A stretch of DNA of 54,656 bases from Variovorax sp. dw_308 (GCF_019207085.1 NZ_JAATOM010000032.1:1-54656); one strand, 5' to 3'; positions 1-8,483 are shown, numbered from the stretch's first letter. Program-made: numbers and translations. The notes: generated by a model not told the origin, from the letters alone.

Positions 1-1
1 C

Positions 2-547
2 CTGCACATGCTCTACAACACCGGCGCGCGGGTGTCGGAGATCATCGGCGTTCGCCTGGCCGATGTCTTGCTCGACGGCGCGGCCTGCGTCCACTTGCAC
101 GGCAAGGGCCGCAAGCAACGGACGATGCCGCTGTGGCGATCTACCGTCAAAGCGGTGCGGGCTTGGTTGCGGCTGAACCCCGTGTTGGCGCCAACGTCGG
201 CGCTACTGCCCAACCGGGATGGCCATCCGATGACGCGCACCAACGTCACGCAGCGGCTGGCCTTGGCGGTGGCAGCGGCATCGCCAGGGATGCCGAGTCT
301 GCGGGGCCGGCGCATCTCCCCGCACACGGTTCGCCACACGACAGCGATGCATCTGCTTCAGTCTGGCGAGTCCATCGAGGGCATCGCCCTGTGGCTCGGC
401 CATGAGAGCCCAACCACCACCCATCAGTACGTGGAAGCCAACCTCGCGATGAAGGAGAAGGCGCTGGCCAAGCTGCAAGACCCCGAAACGGCAGCAAGAC
501 GCTTCAGCGCCACCGACTCGCTGCTTGAATTCCTGAAGACGCTGTGA
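2..547 (+). CDS. Tyrosine recombinase/integrase, C-terminal part (5' end outside window)
   Basis: This is the catalytic domain of a phage-integrase-family tyrosine recombinase, which cuts and rejoins DNA at specific sites through a covalent phosphotyrosine intermediate. The catalytic set is visible in order: Arg in GARVSE, Lys in GKGRKQR, HxxR in HTVRHT, His in LGHESP and the Tyr nucleophile in THQYVE. The frame is open to the window edge, and an internal Met at base 8 lies within the conserved GARVSE approach, so the true start is upstream. Codon 2-4 is the first complete codon. The C-terminal extension after the Tyr resembles recombinases that occur in sets of two or three in mobile elements. 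The stop coincides with a repeated end motif (see 547-643), suggesting that this gene lies at the very end of such an element. Confidence 0.88.
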   Translation: MHMLYNTGARVSEIIGVRLADVLLDGAACVHLHGKGRKQRTMPLWRSTVKAVRAWLRLNPVLAPTSALLPNRDGHPMTRTNVTQRLALAVAAASPGMPSLRGRRISPHTVRHTTAMHLLQSGESIEGIALWLGHESPTTTHQYVEANLAMKEKALAKLQDPETAARRFSATDSLLEFLKTL

Positions 548-643
548 TTATGAGAAGGGCCGAGCGTGTCGGAGAGCCCAACTACGTCGTGAGCCGCGCA
601 CTCACCACTCCAGAACTTCTCATAACTGGGGCCTTCTCATAAT
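547..643. repeat. Inverted and direct TTCTCATAA repeats at the end of the recombinase element
   Basis: The sequence ATTATGAGAAGG at 547-558 overlaps the recombinase stop codon and is the exact reverse complement of CCTTCTCATAAT at 632-643. A third copy, CTTCTCATAA, lies at 616-625 in direct orientation with the last. Such paired motifs directly after a recombinase gene suggest recombinase binding sites or the terminal repeat of the element. The function is inferred; the repeats themselves are plain in the sequence. Confidence 0.6.
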
Positions 644-697
644 GGCCGCATGCTGCCGCCCGAGTGAACCCCGTGTCGGGGACGAGCCGCCCCCAAT

Positions 698-1162
698 TCA
701 CAAAGCCAGGAACTCAAGGCCGTATTTCGCGGCAATATCCTTGGCCTCCTGCGATGCCCGGCGCGTCGGGCTGCCCGTATCAAGCGCTGAGACTTCGGCT
801 ATCAAAGCATCGAAGACTCCACCGGGCGAACTGATGATGAGCTGGCGGCCTGCTTCCGGCCCTGTGCTCAAGAATCCGTGCGGTGTGCCCCGGGGCACAA
901 ACACGACGTCCCCAGGGCCCAGCTTGAGCAGCTTGCCGTCGAGGCGAAAGTCGTAGTGCCCTTCGCAAATGACAAATGTCTCGTCGTAAGTTGCGTGGCG
1001 GTGATAGCCAGCACCAGAGTCCGGCGGCTCGATGGCTTCGCAGACCGTATAAGCATTCCAGCCCTCTGCAGCGGTCGTCTTGAACGTCATCGTCATCCTG
1101 CCGAGCTTGTAGCTCCTGCCTTCGCCCGGCTGAAAATGCGTGGGATGCATCGCTCTTTCCAT
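698..1162 (-). CDS. Cupin-domain protein, 154 aa
   Basis: A single-domain cupin of 154 residues. The two cupin motifs are visible: YHRHATYDETFVICEG (about residues 53-68) supplies the His/Glu metal ligands, and GDVVFVPRGTPHGF (about 84-97) supplies the last His. Small cupins of this type are often sugar or aromatic-compound isomerases or dioxygenases, or simple metal-binding sensors; the substrate cannot be told here. The start is the ATG at 1162, preceded by a strong GGAGGTGA ribosome site. A longer open frame upstream is low-complexity arginine/glycine translation without a ribosome site, so I reject it. It stands alone between the recombinase end and the phosphatase gene. Confidence 0.8.
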   Translation of the reverse strand: MERAMHPTHFQPGEGRSYKLGRMTMTFKTTAAEGWNAYTVCEAIEPPDSGAGYHRHATYDETFVICEGHYDFRLDGKLLKLGPGDVVFVPRGTPHGFLSTGPEAGRQLIISSPGGVFDALIAEVSALDTGSPTRRASQEAKDIAAKYGLEFLAL

Positions 1163-1365
1163 CGTCACCTCCGGTTGGACTGGATACGAAAGCGCTTCAA
1201 GAAGGAAGCTGAACCGAGTATGCGCCGGATGCCAACGGCCGGTGTTTGAGGCGCGGGCGACAAGCGGCGCGGCACGAACGAGACTCGTCCTTTGGTCGCG
1301 TTCTTGCGCTCCGCGACGAGGTTCCACGCCTTGTCCGCACCCGCCCGGGGCAGTCCCCCGCCTGC

Positions 1366-2106
1366 TCACCCCGCCTCGCACCAGATCGCCAGCGCCGAAT
1401 AGTTGTCCTGATCGCTTCGCCCTGCCCGCTGCACGCCCTGCTCCAGCCGCTCCAGCCAAGCCTGCACGCCATCGCAGCCGACCACGCTCCCCGCCATCGC
1501 CCCATCGTCGAAAGCCGACCAGAGGCCGTCGGAGCACAGCAACACCGCATCGCCGCAGGCGAGCACCTGCGGCGTCAGCAGGCACTCCATGTCGAATCCG
1601 CCCGGCGTGCCCAGTGCGGAGGTCAACTGCCCCGCCTCGGCGGTGCTTGCGGTGAGCCCGGCGTCACGCAGGGACTGTTCGAGGCTCTGGTCGCGCGTGC
1701 GGCCCAGCAAGCGGGCGCCATGCCAGCGGTACAGGCGCGAGTCGCCGGCATGGGCCCAGAGCGCCTCGCCGCTGTGCAGGTCGAGCAGCAGCACCACGAT
1801 GGTGGTGCGCATGTCGGAGGTCGCGGTGCCGGCCACCTGTTGCGCGATGACGGCCTGGTTGGCCCCCTCTATCAGCGACTGCAGCGTCTCCAGGCTCACC
1901 TCGGGCCGCTGCGCGAAGGATTCCAGCACATGCGTCACCGCGGCACGCGCCGCGACCTGCCCGCCGCCATGGCCACCGGCCCCGTCGCACAGGGCGGCCA
2001 CCAGAGAGTCGGCGCCCAGCCAGTAGCCGAAAGCATCCTCGTTGCAGTCGCGCCGCCCCACCTCCGACAGCGCCGCGAGCGAAACGCTCAGCGCGCCGGC
2101 GGCCAT
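1366..2106 (-). CDS. pppA: PP2C-family Ser/Thr protein phosphatase (PppA/Stp-like)
   Basis: A 246-residue PP2C/PPM phosphatase that removes phosphate from Ser/Thr using two metal ions. The metal-binding and family motifs are present in order: RRDCNEDA, CDGAGGHGGG, AHAGDSRLYRW, LLCSDGLW and QDNYSALAI. There is no membrane segment, so it should be cytoplasmic. Its start overlaps the end of the upstream FHA gene by 19 bases, and the kinase lies before that, so the three are almost certainly co-transcribed and translationally coupled. In type VI secretion systems PppA reverses PpkA phosphorylation of an FHA protein; the same pairing is inferred here. The symbol is by analogy. Confidence 0.85.
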   Translation of the reverse strand: MAAGALSVSLAALSEVGRRDCNEDAFGYWLGADSLVAALCDGAGGHGGGQVAARAAVTHVLESFAQRPEVSLETLQSLIEGANQAVIAQQVAGTATSDMRTTIVVLLLDLHSGEALWAHAGDSRLYRWHGARLLGRTRDQSLEQSLRDAGLTASTAEAGQLTSALGTPGGFDMECLLTPQVLACGDAVLLCSDGLWSAFDDGAMAGSVVGCDGVQAWLERLEQGVQRAGRSDQDNYSALAIWCEAG

Positions 2107-3473
2107 GGCGGTTCCAGCGGCGATGGGTTGGTGTCGTCGTCGTCGCGCGACTGGGCTTCGTAGGCCCGCACGAATTCGCGGCCGAAGATGGTCTCGAAGT
2201 CGTCATCCAGGTGCTCGAGCAATTGCGCATGCTGCGTGCAGTGGCGCTGCCAGAGGGCCGCGGCGCGCAAGGAGGGCAGGCGCCGCGTCATGCCGTGCGC
2301 CGGGCCTTCCATGGTCTCGGCCGCCTCGGGGCTCAGCCTGGAGAAAAGCTCGAACACCGCGGCGCGCATGCCGGCCACCATGGCCACCTGGTGCACCAGC
2401 AGGTCGTGATGCGCATCCTGCAGCGCCGCCACCGGATCGAGGAAGCCCGGGCTGGGCTCGCGATGCAGCATGCGCGTCAGGGCTTCGGTCGCGTTCGGCG
2501 AGAACTTCAGCGGGTTGTTCTGGCGCGGCGCGATCACCGTGCCCTCGGCGCGCATGTGGCGCTTGGCGACCGCGCGGCTCTTCAGCAGTGCGAGCGTGCC
2601 CTCGGCGGTGGTGCGCAACAACTCGCCGAGATGCTCCATCCACTCCGGTGTCATCGGCGCCACGTCGGGGCTGAGGCCGGCGCCGCGACTGAAGGCCTCC
2701 GCAAGTTCATGCAGTTCCGGCGAACGGGGCGCGGTGGCCGGCGCCGGCCTCGGCGTCGCCATGGGCGCCGGGGCCTGCAGGGGTGGCGGCGCAGGCGTTG
2801 GCGCAGTCGATGGCGTAATCGTCGGCGCACATGCCGGCGATGCCCGCGGCGTGCCTGCGAGGGTGCGCAACATGCCCGGTGTTCCGGTGCGCACGAAAAG
2901 CCGGCTGGTCTGCCACGACACAACCGCGCTGTCCGACGACGACTCCGGCTGCGCTGCGGGTGACGACTCAGGCTGCGCTGCGGCTGACGGCGCGGCCCGC
3001 AGCGGCTGCGGCGCCCCCACGCGCGCCTGCGCTACCGGAGGCGATGGTTCGGCCGCCGACGGCACGAGGGCCGGCAGCGGTGACGCTGAAGCCAGCGGAT
3101 CGCGCACGCTCTCCAGATCGAACCAGCGGTCCAGCCGCGCGCGCGGCGCAGCCGGCGCCGCGACGGTCTCCACGGCCAGCTCGAAGCCGCCCAGGCGCAT
3201 CCTGTCGCCCACCGCCAACGACATCTCCCCGCCCGGTGCGACCTGCGCCTCATTCACCCACAGCGGCGAATGGCTGCTGACACAGCGCACGCGCGCGCCC
3301 TCCCCGATCGCGACCACCATCGCGTGCTGGCGCGACACCATGCGCAGCGGATCGGCCAGCACCAGACCGCAATCGACCGAGCGGCCGATGACGAGTCCCT
3401 TGGTCGGCAGCGCCAGCGCCGTCTCGTCGGGGACCGTGGCGCCGGGGCGGCGTGTGACGCGCAGTGCGATCAC
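2088..3473 (-). CDS. tagH: FHA-domain protein with type VI secretion (TagH/ImpI-like) C-terminal region
   Basis: About 461 residues. The N-terminal ~100 residues are a forkhead-associated domain that binds phosphothreonine (GLVIGRSVDCGLVL, SRQH, then NEAQV). A long Pro/Ala-rich linker follows. The last ~170 residues match, from memory, the C-terminal region of type VI secretion FHA proteins (TIGR03354 type), with the signature APRQNNPLKFSP and the helix HQVAMVAGMRAA. I chose the GTG at 3473 because it follows the kinase stop by 13 bases, has a GAAGG ribosome site and starts exactly at the FHA fold; the longer frame runs antiphase through the kinase C-terminus. It is the likely substrate and reader of the adjacent kinase. 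No secretion structural genes are in the window. Confidence 0.82.
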   Translation of the reverse strand: MIALRVTRRPGATVPDETALALPTKGLVIGRSVDCGLVLADPLRMVSRQHAMVVAIGEGARVRCVSSHSPLWVNEAQVAPGGEMSLAVGDRMRLGGFELAVETVAAPAAPRARLDRWFDLESVRDPLASASPLPALVPSAAEPSPPVAQARVGAPQPLRAAPSAAAQPESSPAAQPESSSDSAVVSWQTSRLFVRTGTPGMLRTLAGTPRASPACAPTITPSTAPTPAPPPLQAPAPMATPRPAPATAPRSPELHELAEAFSRGAGLSPDVAPMTPEWMEHLGELLRTTAEGTLALLKSRAVAKRHMRAEGTVIAPRQNNPLKFSPNATEALTRMLHREPSPGFLDPVAALQDAHHDLLVHQVAMVAGMRAAVFELFSRLSPEAAETMEGPAHGMTRRLPSLRAAALWQRHCTQHAQLLEHLDDDFETIFGREFVRAYEAQSRDDDDTNPSPLEPPWPPAR

Positions 3474-3486
3474 GGCGGGCCAGCCT

Positions 3487-5013
3487 TCAGCCGAGGGCAC
3501 GCCACAGGTCGGCCTGCACACGGCGGGCATCGACACTGGGCGTGAGTTGTTCGAGTACCTGGGCGACGAACTGCTCTCGTGTCGCAGACTTCGCGGCGCA
3601 GCGCTTGGCGACGATCCGCGCGATCGGTCCCATGGAGGAAACCAGCGCGGCAGCCGCCTTGTCGACGTCGCCCTGGCGCATCGGTACGCCGATGGGCGCG
3701 TCGACCTGGGGCACGGTCGCCTGGAAGTGGGTGGCCGCCACCGTCGCCGTGGGGTGGGTCCGTGGCCCGGCGGCGCGGGCCAAAAAGCGCTCCCGCGCCT
3801 CGAAATCGACGATCGCGCCGGCCACGGCATGCCGCACTTCCGATTGCGAGCTCAAGCCGCGCGCGGCGCGGCGCACCAGCACGCGCGCCACCGCGCCCAC
3901 GTGCTCGGCCAGTTCGTGTTCGATTTCAGACAGCGCGGTCGTGTCCCATCCGGTGGGCGCGGGAACCGATGGCGGGCTGGTCCCGGGCAGCGATGCGGCC
4001 GGAGGGTGCAAGGGCGGTATCGGGCTTGTCTGCGGCTGCAGGGATGGCGCCGAGGACGAGGCAGAGGACACGGATGGCGGCGGCGTGTACGGCACGGGCG
4101 AGTCCCGCACCTTGGGGGCGGCCCGCGTGGCGTCCGCGTCTTCGAGCAGCGGCGGCAGCAGCAAGTGGGCCGGAAGCACCTCCGGCAAGGTCTCCGTGGC
4201 CAGCGCGAGCAGCGCCGTGCGCATCGCCAGCGCGCTTGCGTAACGCTCCGCCGGATTCTTCGCCAGCGCCCGGTCGAGTACCGCATCGAAGGGCGCGAGC
4301 GCGGGCTCCTTCGCCTGTTCGCTCAGCGGCTTGTGCGCTTCGTACACGATCTTGTACATGATCGCGTCGTCCGTGCCGACGAAGGGCGTGGTCCCGCTCA
4401 GCATGCGGTAGAGCAGCACGCCCGCGGAGAAGACATCGACGCGGCGGTCGATCTCCCGGTCGGTGTACTGCTCGGGCGCGATGTAGCCGGGCGAGCCGAT
4501 GATCGAGGTGGCCCGGGTCAGGTTCGAGGATTCGGTGCGCGCGATGCCGAAGTCGGTGATCTTGAGACGCCCGTCGTCGGCAATCAGCAGGTTCGCCGGC
4601 TTGATGTCCCGGTGCACGATGCCGCGCTCGTGCGCGTAGTGCAGGCCGTCGAGCAGCTGCAGCATCACGCACAGCACCTGCGGCACCTCCAGCTTGCGCG
4701 GCGCCTGCACATATTCGCGCAGGTTCCGTCCGGCCACGTACTCCATGACGATGTAGGCGCAGTCGTCGTCTTCGCCGAACTGGTAGACCGGCACGATGTT
4801 GCGGTGGGTCAGCCGCCCCGCCGCCTTGGCTTCCACCCGGAAGCGCGCCGCCACGCTGGTCTCGTCGTTCGATTCGAGCAGGCGACGATGGATCGTCTTG
4901 ATCGCCACGGGGCGGTCGATCACCGGATCGTGCGCCAGGTACACCATGCCCATCGCGCCCTGTCCGATCACGCCGCGGATCGGGTACGGACCAACATTGG
5001 AGGGCACGGACAT
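3487..5013 (-). CDS. ppkA: Eukaryotic-type Ser/Thr protein kinase (PpkA-like)
   Basis: A 508-residue Hanks-type kinase. Visible motifs: glycine loop GQGAMGMVYLA (17-27), catalytic Lys in VAIKTI (about 39), HRDIKPANLL (134-143), DFG (154-156) and the activation-segment end SPGYIAPEQ (174-182). No transmembrane segment follows, unlike many bacterial kinases, so it is probably soluble and receives its signal from a partner. A Pro/Ser-rich linker (about 290-345) leads to two similar helical repeats, marked by GAVARVLVRRAA and GPIARIVAKRCA, which look like a protein-interaction module. It sits 21 bases after the haem sensor gene and just before the FHA and phosphatase genes. The symbol is by analogy with type VI secretion PpkA. 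Confidence 0.88.
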   Translation of the reverse strand: MSVPSNVGPYPIRGVIGQGAMGMVYLAHDPVIDRPVAIKTIHRRLLESNDETSVAARFRVEAKAAGRLTHRNIVPVYQFGEDDDCAYIVMEYVAGRNLREYVQAPRKLEVPQVLCVMLQLLDGLHYAHERGIVHRDIKPANLLIADDGRLKITDFGIARTESSNLTRATSIIGSPGYIAPEQYTDREIDRRVDVFSAGVLLYRMLSGTTPFVGTDDAIMYKIVYEAHKPLSEQAKEPALAPFDAVLDRALAKNPAERYASALAMRTALLALATETLPEVLPAHLLLPPLLEDADATRAAPKVRDSPVPYTPPPSVSSASSSAPSLQPQTSPIPPLHPPAASLPGTSPPSVPAPTGWDTTALSEIEHELAEHVGAVARVLVRRAARGLSSQSEVRHAVAGAIVDFEARERFLARAAGPRTHPTATVAATHFQATVPQVDAPIGVPMRQGDVDKAAAALVSSMGPIARIVAKRCAAKSATREQFVAQVLEQLTPSVDARRVQADLWRALG

Positions 5014-5034
5014 AGGGCTGGCGGACCTCTGGCC

Positions 5035-5907
5035 TCAGGTATCGATCATCTTGATGGCCTGGTCGAGGCTGTTGCGCATGCGCGCGAACGACTTCGCCAG
5101 CGTCCCGATCTCGTCGCGCCCTTTCGAGTTGAATTCCGGCACGTCGGCTTCGCCCAGGCTCACGCGGTTGGCCACCTTCGACAGCGCCGTCACCGGGCGG
5201 ATCACGAGCAGGTAGAGCATCACGTTCAACACGACGCCGATCGCCACGAAGATGCCGATCAGCGATCCCATGAACACCTGGAAAGTCTGCTCGGCGCGCG
5301 CCAGCGGCAGCGCCATGGGCACCGAGACCACCTGCGCGCCGATCACCTCGTTCAGCTGCCAGCCGAAGCCGTTGGCCGGGCCGTACTTGTCGATCAGCGT
5401 GCGCGGTGCCGCTTCCACGGTGCTGTGGCAGGCCAGGCAGGCGCCGTTGGTGATGCGCAAGGGCCGCGCGATATAAAGCGCTCGCCCCGTGCCCGACTCG
5501 CGTTCGCCCACGAACTCCTTCTGGTCGGCCTGGGTGCGGAAGCGGTTCACGATGTCGGCCTCCCAGTCGACCGCCCGGTCGCGCGGGTTGGTCGGGTTCA
5601 GCGTGGCTTCCTTGTAGGTGTAGTCGGGGAAGGTCTTGGACAGGGTCGCCAGCACCTCGGTGGCGGAATAGGCGGGGATGGTCTGCGGCAGGAAGGTGTA
5701 CTTCATCTGCGTCTCGAGCAGCGGGCGGATCTGGTCGTTGGTGTAGGCGCGGATCGCGATGGCCTTTTCCATCGTCAGCCGGGCGTGGTTCAGCACTTCC
5801 TGCTTCGCATTGCTCTGCAGCAGGTCATGGGAAATCTTGCCCGCGCCGAGCACGCCGGCAATGAAGACAACCAGGAAGATCAGGTTGAACTTGAACAGTA
5901 GGCGCAT
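5035..5907 (-). CDS. Tll0287-like (DUF3365) haem-binding sensor protein with HAMP domain
   Basis: A 290-residue membrane protein. It has a first hydrophobic segment at about 9-23, a periplasmic domain carrying one c-type haem site CLACH (157-161), a second membrane segment (about 212-236) and a HAMP linker reaching the C-terminus. The periplasmic domain has the look of the Tll0287/DUF3365 family, which binds haem c and is thought to sense redox state or gas. There is no kinase, cyclase or methyl-accepting output domain, so the HAMP end must act through another protein; the next gene is a soluble Ser/Thr kinase. Start: ATG with GGAGAATTCC immediately before it. Confidence 0.82.
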   Translation of the reverse strand: MRLLFKFNLIFLVVFIAGVLGAGKISHDLLQSNAKQEVLNHARLTMEKAIAIRAYTNDQIRPLLETQMKYTFLPQTIPAYSATEVLATLSKTFPDYTYKEATLNPTNPRDRAVDWEADIVNRFRTQADQKEFVGERESGTGRALYIARPLRITNGACLACHSTVEAAPRTLIDKYGPANGFGWQLNEVIGAQVVSVPMALPLARAEQTFQVFMGSLIGIFVAIGVVLNVMLYLLVIRPVTALSKVANRVSLGEADVPEFNSKGRDEIGTLAKSFARMRNSLDQAIKMIDT

Positions 5908-5957
5908 GGAATTCTCCAGTCAGTGGTCCGCTGAGTTGCGGCTCGACGTGCAACGGT

Positions 5958-6971
5958 TCACTGGGTTTTGTCCCGCGCGGCGTTGGCGTCCCTGGCATCC
6001 TTGGCAGCGGCGGCGGCCGCGGCTGCTGCCGCCGCCGCCTTGGCCCGCGCCGCTGCTGCCGCCGCCTCCCGCGCGCGGCGGCGCTCGGCCTCTTCGGCCA
6101 CGCGGCGCGCATAGCCTTCGGGGTCGGCGTATTGCTCCCATTCGGGGTGTTGCGCCAGATCGGCCTTGGCGCCCGCCCGAAAAGCCGGGTCGGCAGCCGC
6201 GCGCGGCTTCCACAGCGGCAGCAGCGGCAGCCGCAGCGCCGGCTCGGTGCGCAGCCACGGAGCGACGTCGGCATAGGTAATTTCGCCGAGCGCCTTGGGC
6301 TGCACGTTGCGCCTGGCGAACTGCTCGCCGCGCGAGGGCAACTTGTCGCGGAACTGGCGCGGCACCTTGCTCAGGAACTCTGGCGTGGCGCGCGACGCTT
6401 GCGTCGGCGAGGCGCCTTCACGCCGTTGTGCGAAGTCGCCGGCGGCCAGCTGTGCGCTCGGGCCGTCGCGCACCGAGAGCTTGGCGGCGCCGCCTTCCAG
6501 GAACACCTCGTATTCCGCGCCCTTGGTGTAGACCACGGTGGTACCGGCCTGCGTCGCCAGTTCAAAGGCGGGGCTCATGTAGCCGAAGGGCGCAGGGGCA
6601 GTGGTCTTGAGCCAGCCTTCCAGCAGGTACAGCGGTGGTGCCGTCATGCCCTTGCCCACGCGAGGGCGCAGCATCAGCCGCGTCGACTCGCCGATGCCGA
6701 CCAGAACGCCCCCGGGCAACTCGATCTGGGCGAATCCGCCCGGCGCCGTCTCGATGACGTCCTGCTCGTTGAGCTGCACACCCTCGGCCAACGTGTAGCG
6801 CGTGGTCTGGCGGACCAGCGTGGCGCCGCCCTCGACGATGCCGACGAAGCTGGTAGCTTGCGCCGATGGCGGCGTGGCGCCAGGGGCTTGCGCAAATGCC
6901 AATGACGCCGCGAGCAGGTTCGCGACGCACAGAAGCAGGAACCCTGACAAGAACTTCGTGGGCCGCAACAC
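5958..6971 (-). CDS. FecR-domain periplasmic protein with Ala-rich tail
   Basis: About 337 residues. A hydrophobic signal sequence ending near AFAQA directs export. The following region (about 45-190) resembles the FecR/LysM-adjacent iron-dicitrate-sensor fold: VEGGATLVR, GVQLNEQDVIET, GGFAQIELPGGVLVGIG. The C-terminus is a charged, alanine-rich low-complexity helix (about 300-337) coded by a long GCC/GCG run near 6000-6060. The start is uncertain: a TTG at 6995, a GTG at 6971 or a TTG at 6968; GGAG lies just upstream of the latter two, so I use 6971. It is the first gene of the five-gene run with sensor, kinase, FHA and phosphatase. It may sense cell-wall or substrate state; no direct evidence. 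Confidence 0.75.
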   Translation of the reverse strand: MLRPTKFLSGFLLLCVANLLAASLAFAQAPGATPPSAQATSFVGIVEGGATLVRQTTRYTLAEGVQLNEQDVIETAPGGFAQIELPGGVLVGIGESTRLMLRPRVGKGMTAPPLYLLEGWLKTTAPAPFGYMSPAFELATQAGTTVVYTKGAEYEVFLEGGAAKLSVRDGPSAQLAAGDFAQRREGASPTQASRATPEFLSKVPRQFRDKLPSRGEQFARRNVQPKALGEITYADVAPWLRTEPALRLPLLPLWKPRAAADPAFRAGAKADLAQHPEWEQYADPEGYARRVAEEAERRRAREAAAAAARAKAAAAAAAAAAAAKDARDANAARDKTQ

Positions 6972-7020
6972 CTGACTCCGCTGGCATCGAAACAATCGAT
7001 TGAATCTGGTTGTAAGCCAG

Positions 7021-7036
7021 ATTGACTAATGTCAAT
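7021..7036. promoter_or_regulatory. Inverted repeat upstream of the FecR-kinase run
   Basis: ATTGAC and GTCAAT are separated by TAAT in an AT-rich patch about 50 bases before the first gene of the run. It could be an operator and overlaps a TTGACA on the minus strand, a possible -35 box, but no good -10 box at the right spacing was found. Confidence 0.35.
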
Positions 7037-7118
7037 ATTAGCCAAGTACCCCTCGGGGTGTGCGTCTTTTTAAGGCAGACGGCCAGATGGCCAGTCCCTG
7101 CCTCACGCGCGTCTGCCG

Positions 7119-7511
7119 TCAGGCCAGCGGCGCGGGCGGGCGCTTTGCGGGCCGTTCGAATGCGGTCTCCGCCTCCTGCAGCACCGGCACCACCGTCAGC
7201 AGCCGGCGCGTGAGCCAATAAAGCCGGGAGGCATCCACGGGATTCGGCAACTTCAGCGCGTCTATCAACCGTTGCGGCAGCGGCCCCAGGGGAAGCGCCG
7301 CAAGGGGTTCCAGCACCGTCACCAGTTCGGCCCGCACATGCTCGTCCACGAGATCATGCGCATCGAGGCAGCGCCAGATGGTCTCGATGGCGTGTTCGCA
7401 CAGCACGGCATCCGGGGGTGGCGCCGTCGCGCCAGGCTGGCCGAATGCGCCCGGCGGCATGGGCGGAGCGCCGCGCGCGGCTGCGGGGTCGGGGCTTCCG
7501 GGTGAAGGCAT
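7119..7511 (-). CDS. Hypothetical protein, 130 aa
   Basis: I do not recognise this protein. The first ~35 residues are rich in Pro, Gly and Ala; the rest is predicted helical (AIETIWRCLDAHDLVDEHV and QRLIDALKLP), with no signal peptide or membrane segment. The start ATG at 7511 has an excellent GAAGGAG ribosome site six bases upstream, and codon use is typical of the window, so I take it as real. It lies upstream of, and on the same strand as, the FecR-kinase-phosphatase run, about 150 bases before it, and could be its accessory gene, though a separate promoter region intervenes. Confidence 0.6.
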   Translation of the reverse strand: MPSPGSPDPAAARGAPPMPPGAFGQPGATAPPPDAVLCEHAIETIWRCLDAHDLVDEHVRAELVTVLEPLAALPLGPLPQRLIDALKLPNPVDASRLYWLTRRLLTVVPVLQEAETAFERPAKRPPAPLA

Positions 7512-7647
7512 GGCTGTCTCCTTCCTTCGTGCCAACCACGATACGCCGCGCGAATGCAAAGGGCAAACTGTCTGGCGGCCTAGATATGAAGTTCTAGTGG
7601 GTTGTACGGGTGTCCACCCGGATGGGCCTCTTGCAGGCCCTCCAGGC

Positions 7648-8382
7648 CTATGCGCGTCGGCTGGCCTGGCGCGCCCAGTAGGCAAAAGTCGCTTCAACGA
7701 TCGAGGGCTGTAGCAGGAAGTCGTGCGCCTCGCGCGCTGCGGCCGGCTCCACCGGCTTGAGGCTGCCGGCCGCCATGGCATCGAGCACCATGCGTGCATT
7801 GCGTTCGGCAAACACGTTGAGATAGATCGCCTCCTGAAGGCTGGCGCCCGTGCACACCACGCCGTGGTTCACGAGCATCGCCGAACGCATGTTGCCAAGC
7901 GCCTGCGAGATCAGCATGCCTTCATCGTCGCCCGTGGGCACGCCGGGCCAGTGCGCCAGGAATCCGCAGTCCTCATGGAACATGGCAGCGTCCATGTGGG
8001 CCACCGGCATCGGGATGCCCAGCATGGACAGCGCGGACGTCGCCGGCGGATGCGTGTGGACGATCGCCTTCACGGACGGGTGGTTCCGGTAGATCCAGCC
8101 ATGGAAGCGCACGCCGGGATTCGGTCGGCCGCGACCTTCCAGGATGTTCAATCCCTCATCGAGCCGCAGGACGTCGGCCGCCGTGGCCTCTTCAAGCCCG
8201 ACGCCCAGCGCGAGCGTCCAGAACCGGCACGAATCCCCATCCCGCAAGGTGACCTGGCCCGCGAGGCCGACCGCGTGGCCTTGATGGGCCAGGATGCGCG
8301 CCGCTTCCACGAGGACACCGGAATGCGGCTGTGCCTTGTTGTCGTCGGCGAGGATCGAGTTCAGTGCAAGCGTCTTTTCCAT
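7648..8382 (-). CDS. Class II aldolase/adducin-domain protein
   Basis: A 244-residue class II aldolase/adducin fold. The zinc-binding histidines are visible in HTHPPATSAL and LVNHGVV, with AGQVTLRDG earlier corresponding to the phosphate/substrate loop. Members are fuculose- or ribulose-phosphate aldolases, or decarboxylases of hydroxy- or keto-acids; the substrate cannot be read from sequence. It is divergently oriented from the amidase gene, with 156 bases between them containing direct repeats, so the two may be controlled together. Confidence 0.82.
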   Translation of the reverse strand: MEKTLALNSILADDNKAQPHSGVLVEAARILAHQGHAVGLAGQVTLRDGDSCRFWTLALGVGLEEATAADVLRLDEGLNILEGRGRPNPGVRFHGWIYRNHPSVKAIVHTHPPATSALSMLGIPMPVAHMDAAMFHEDCGFLAHWPGVPTGDDEGMLISQALGNMRSAMLVNHGVVCTGASLQEAIYLNVFAERNARMVLDAMAAGSLKPVEPAAAREAHDFLLQPSIVEATFAYWARQASRRA

Positions 8383-8420
8383 GGGGGTGAAGAATATCTG
8401 GAGGCTGGGGCCTGCGCACC

Positions 8421-8483
8421 CCGGGTTGAATGCAACTCCACCATGGCCGCACTTGAAATCACGTCAACTCCGGGTTGCAATGC
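8421..8483. promoter_or_regulatory. Direct repeats between divergent aldolase and amidase genes
   Basis: CCGGGTTGAATGC (8421-8433) and CCGGGTTGCAATGC (8470-8483) are near-identical direct copies 49 bases apart in the shared upstream region. This is a candidate binding site for an unidentified regulator; the role is inferred from position only. Confidence 0.35.

Noticed and set aside
2470..5901. 1143-residue open frame on the plus strand
   Set aside because: It reads antisense through the FHA, kinase and sensor genes, is rich in His, Arg and Gly with no family motifs, and has no ribosome site; it is a by-product of high GC.
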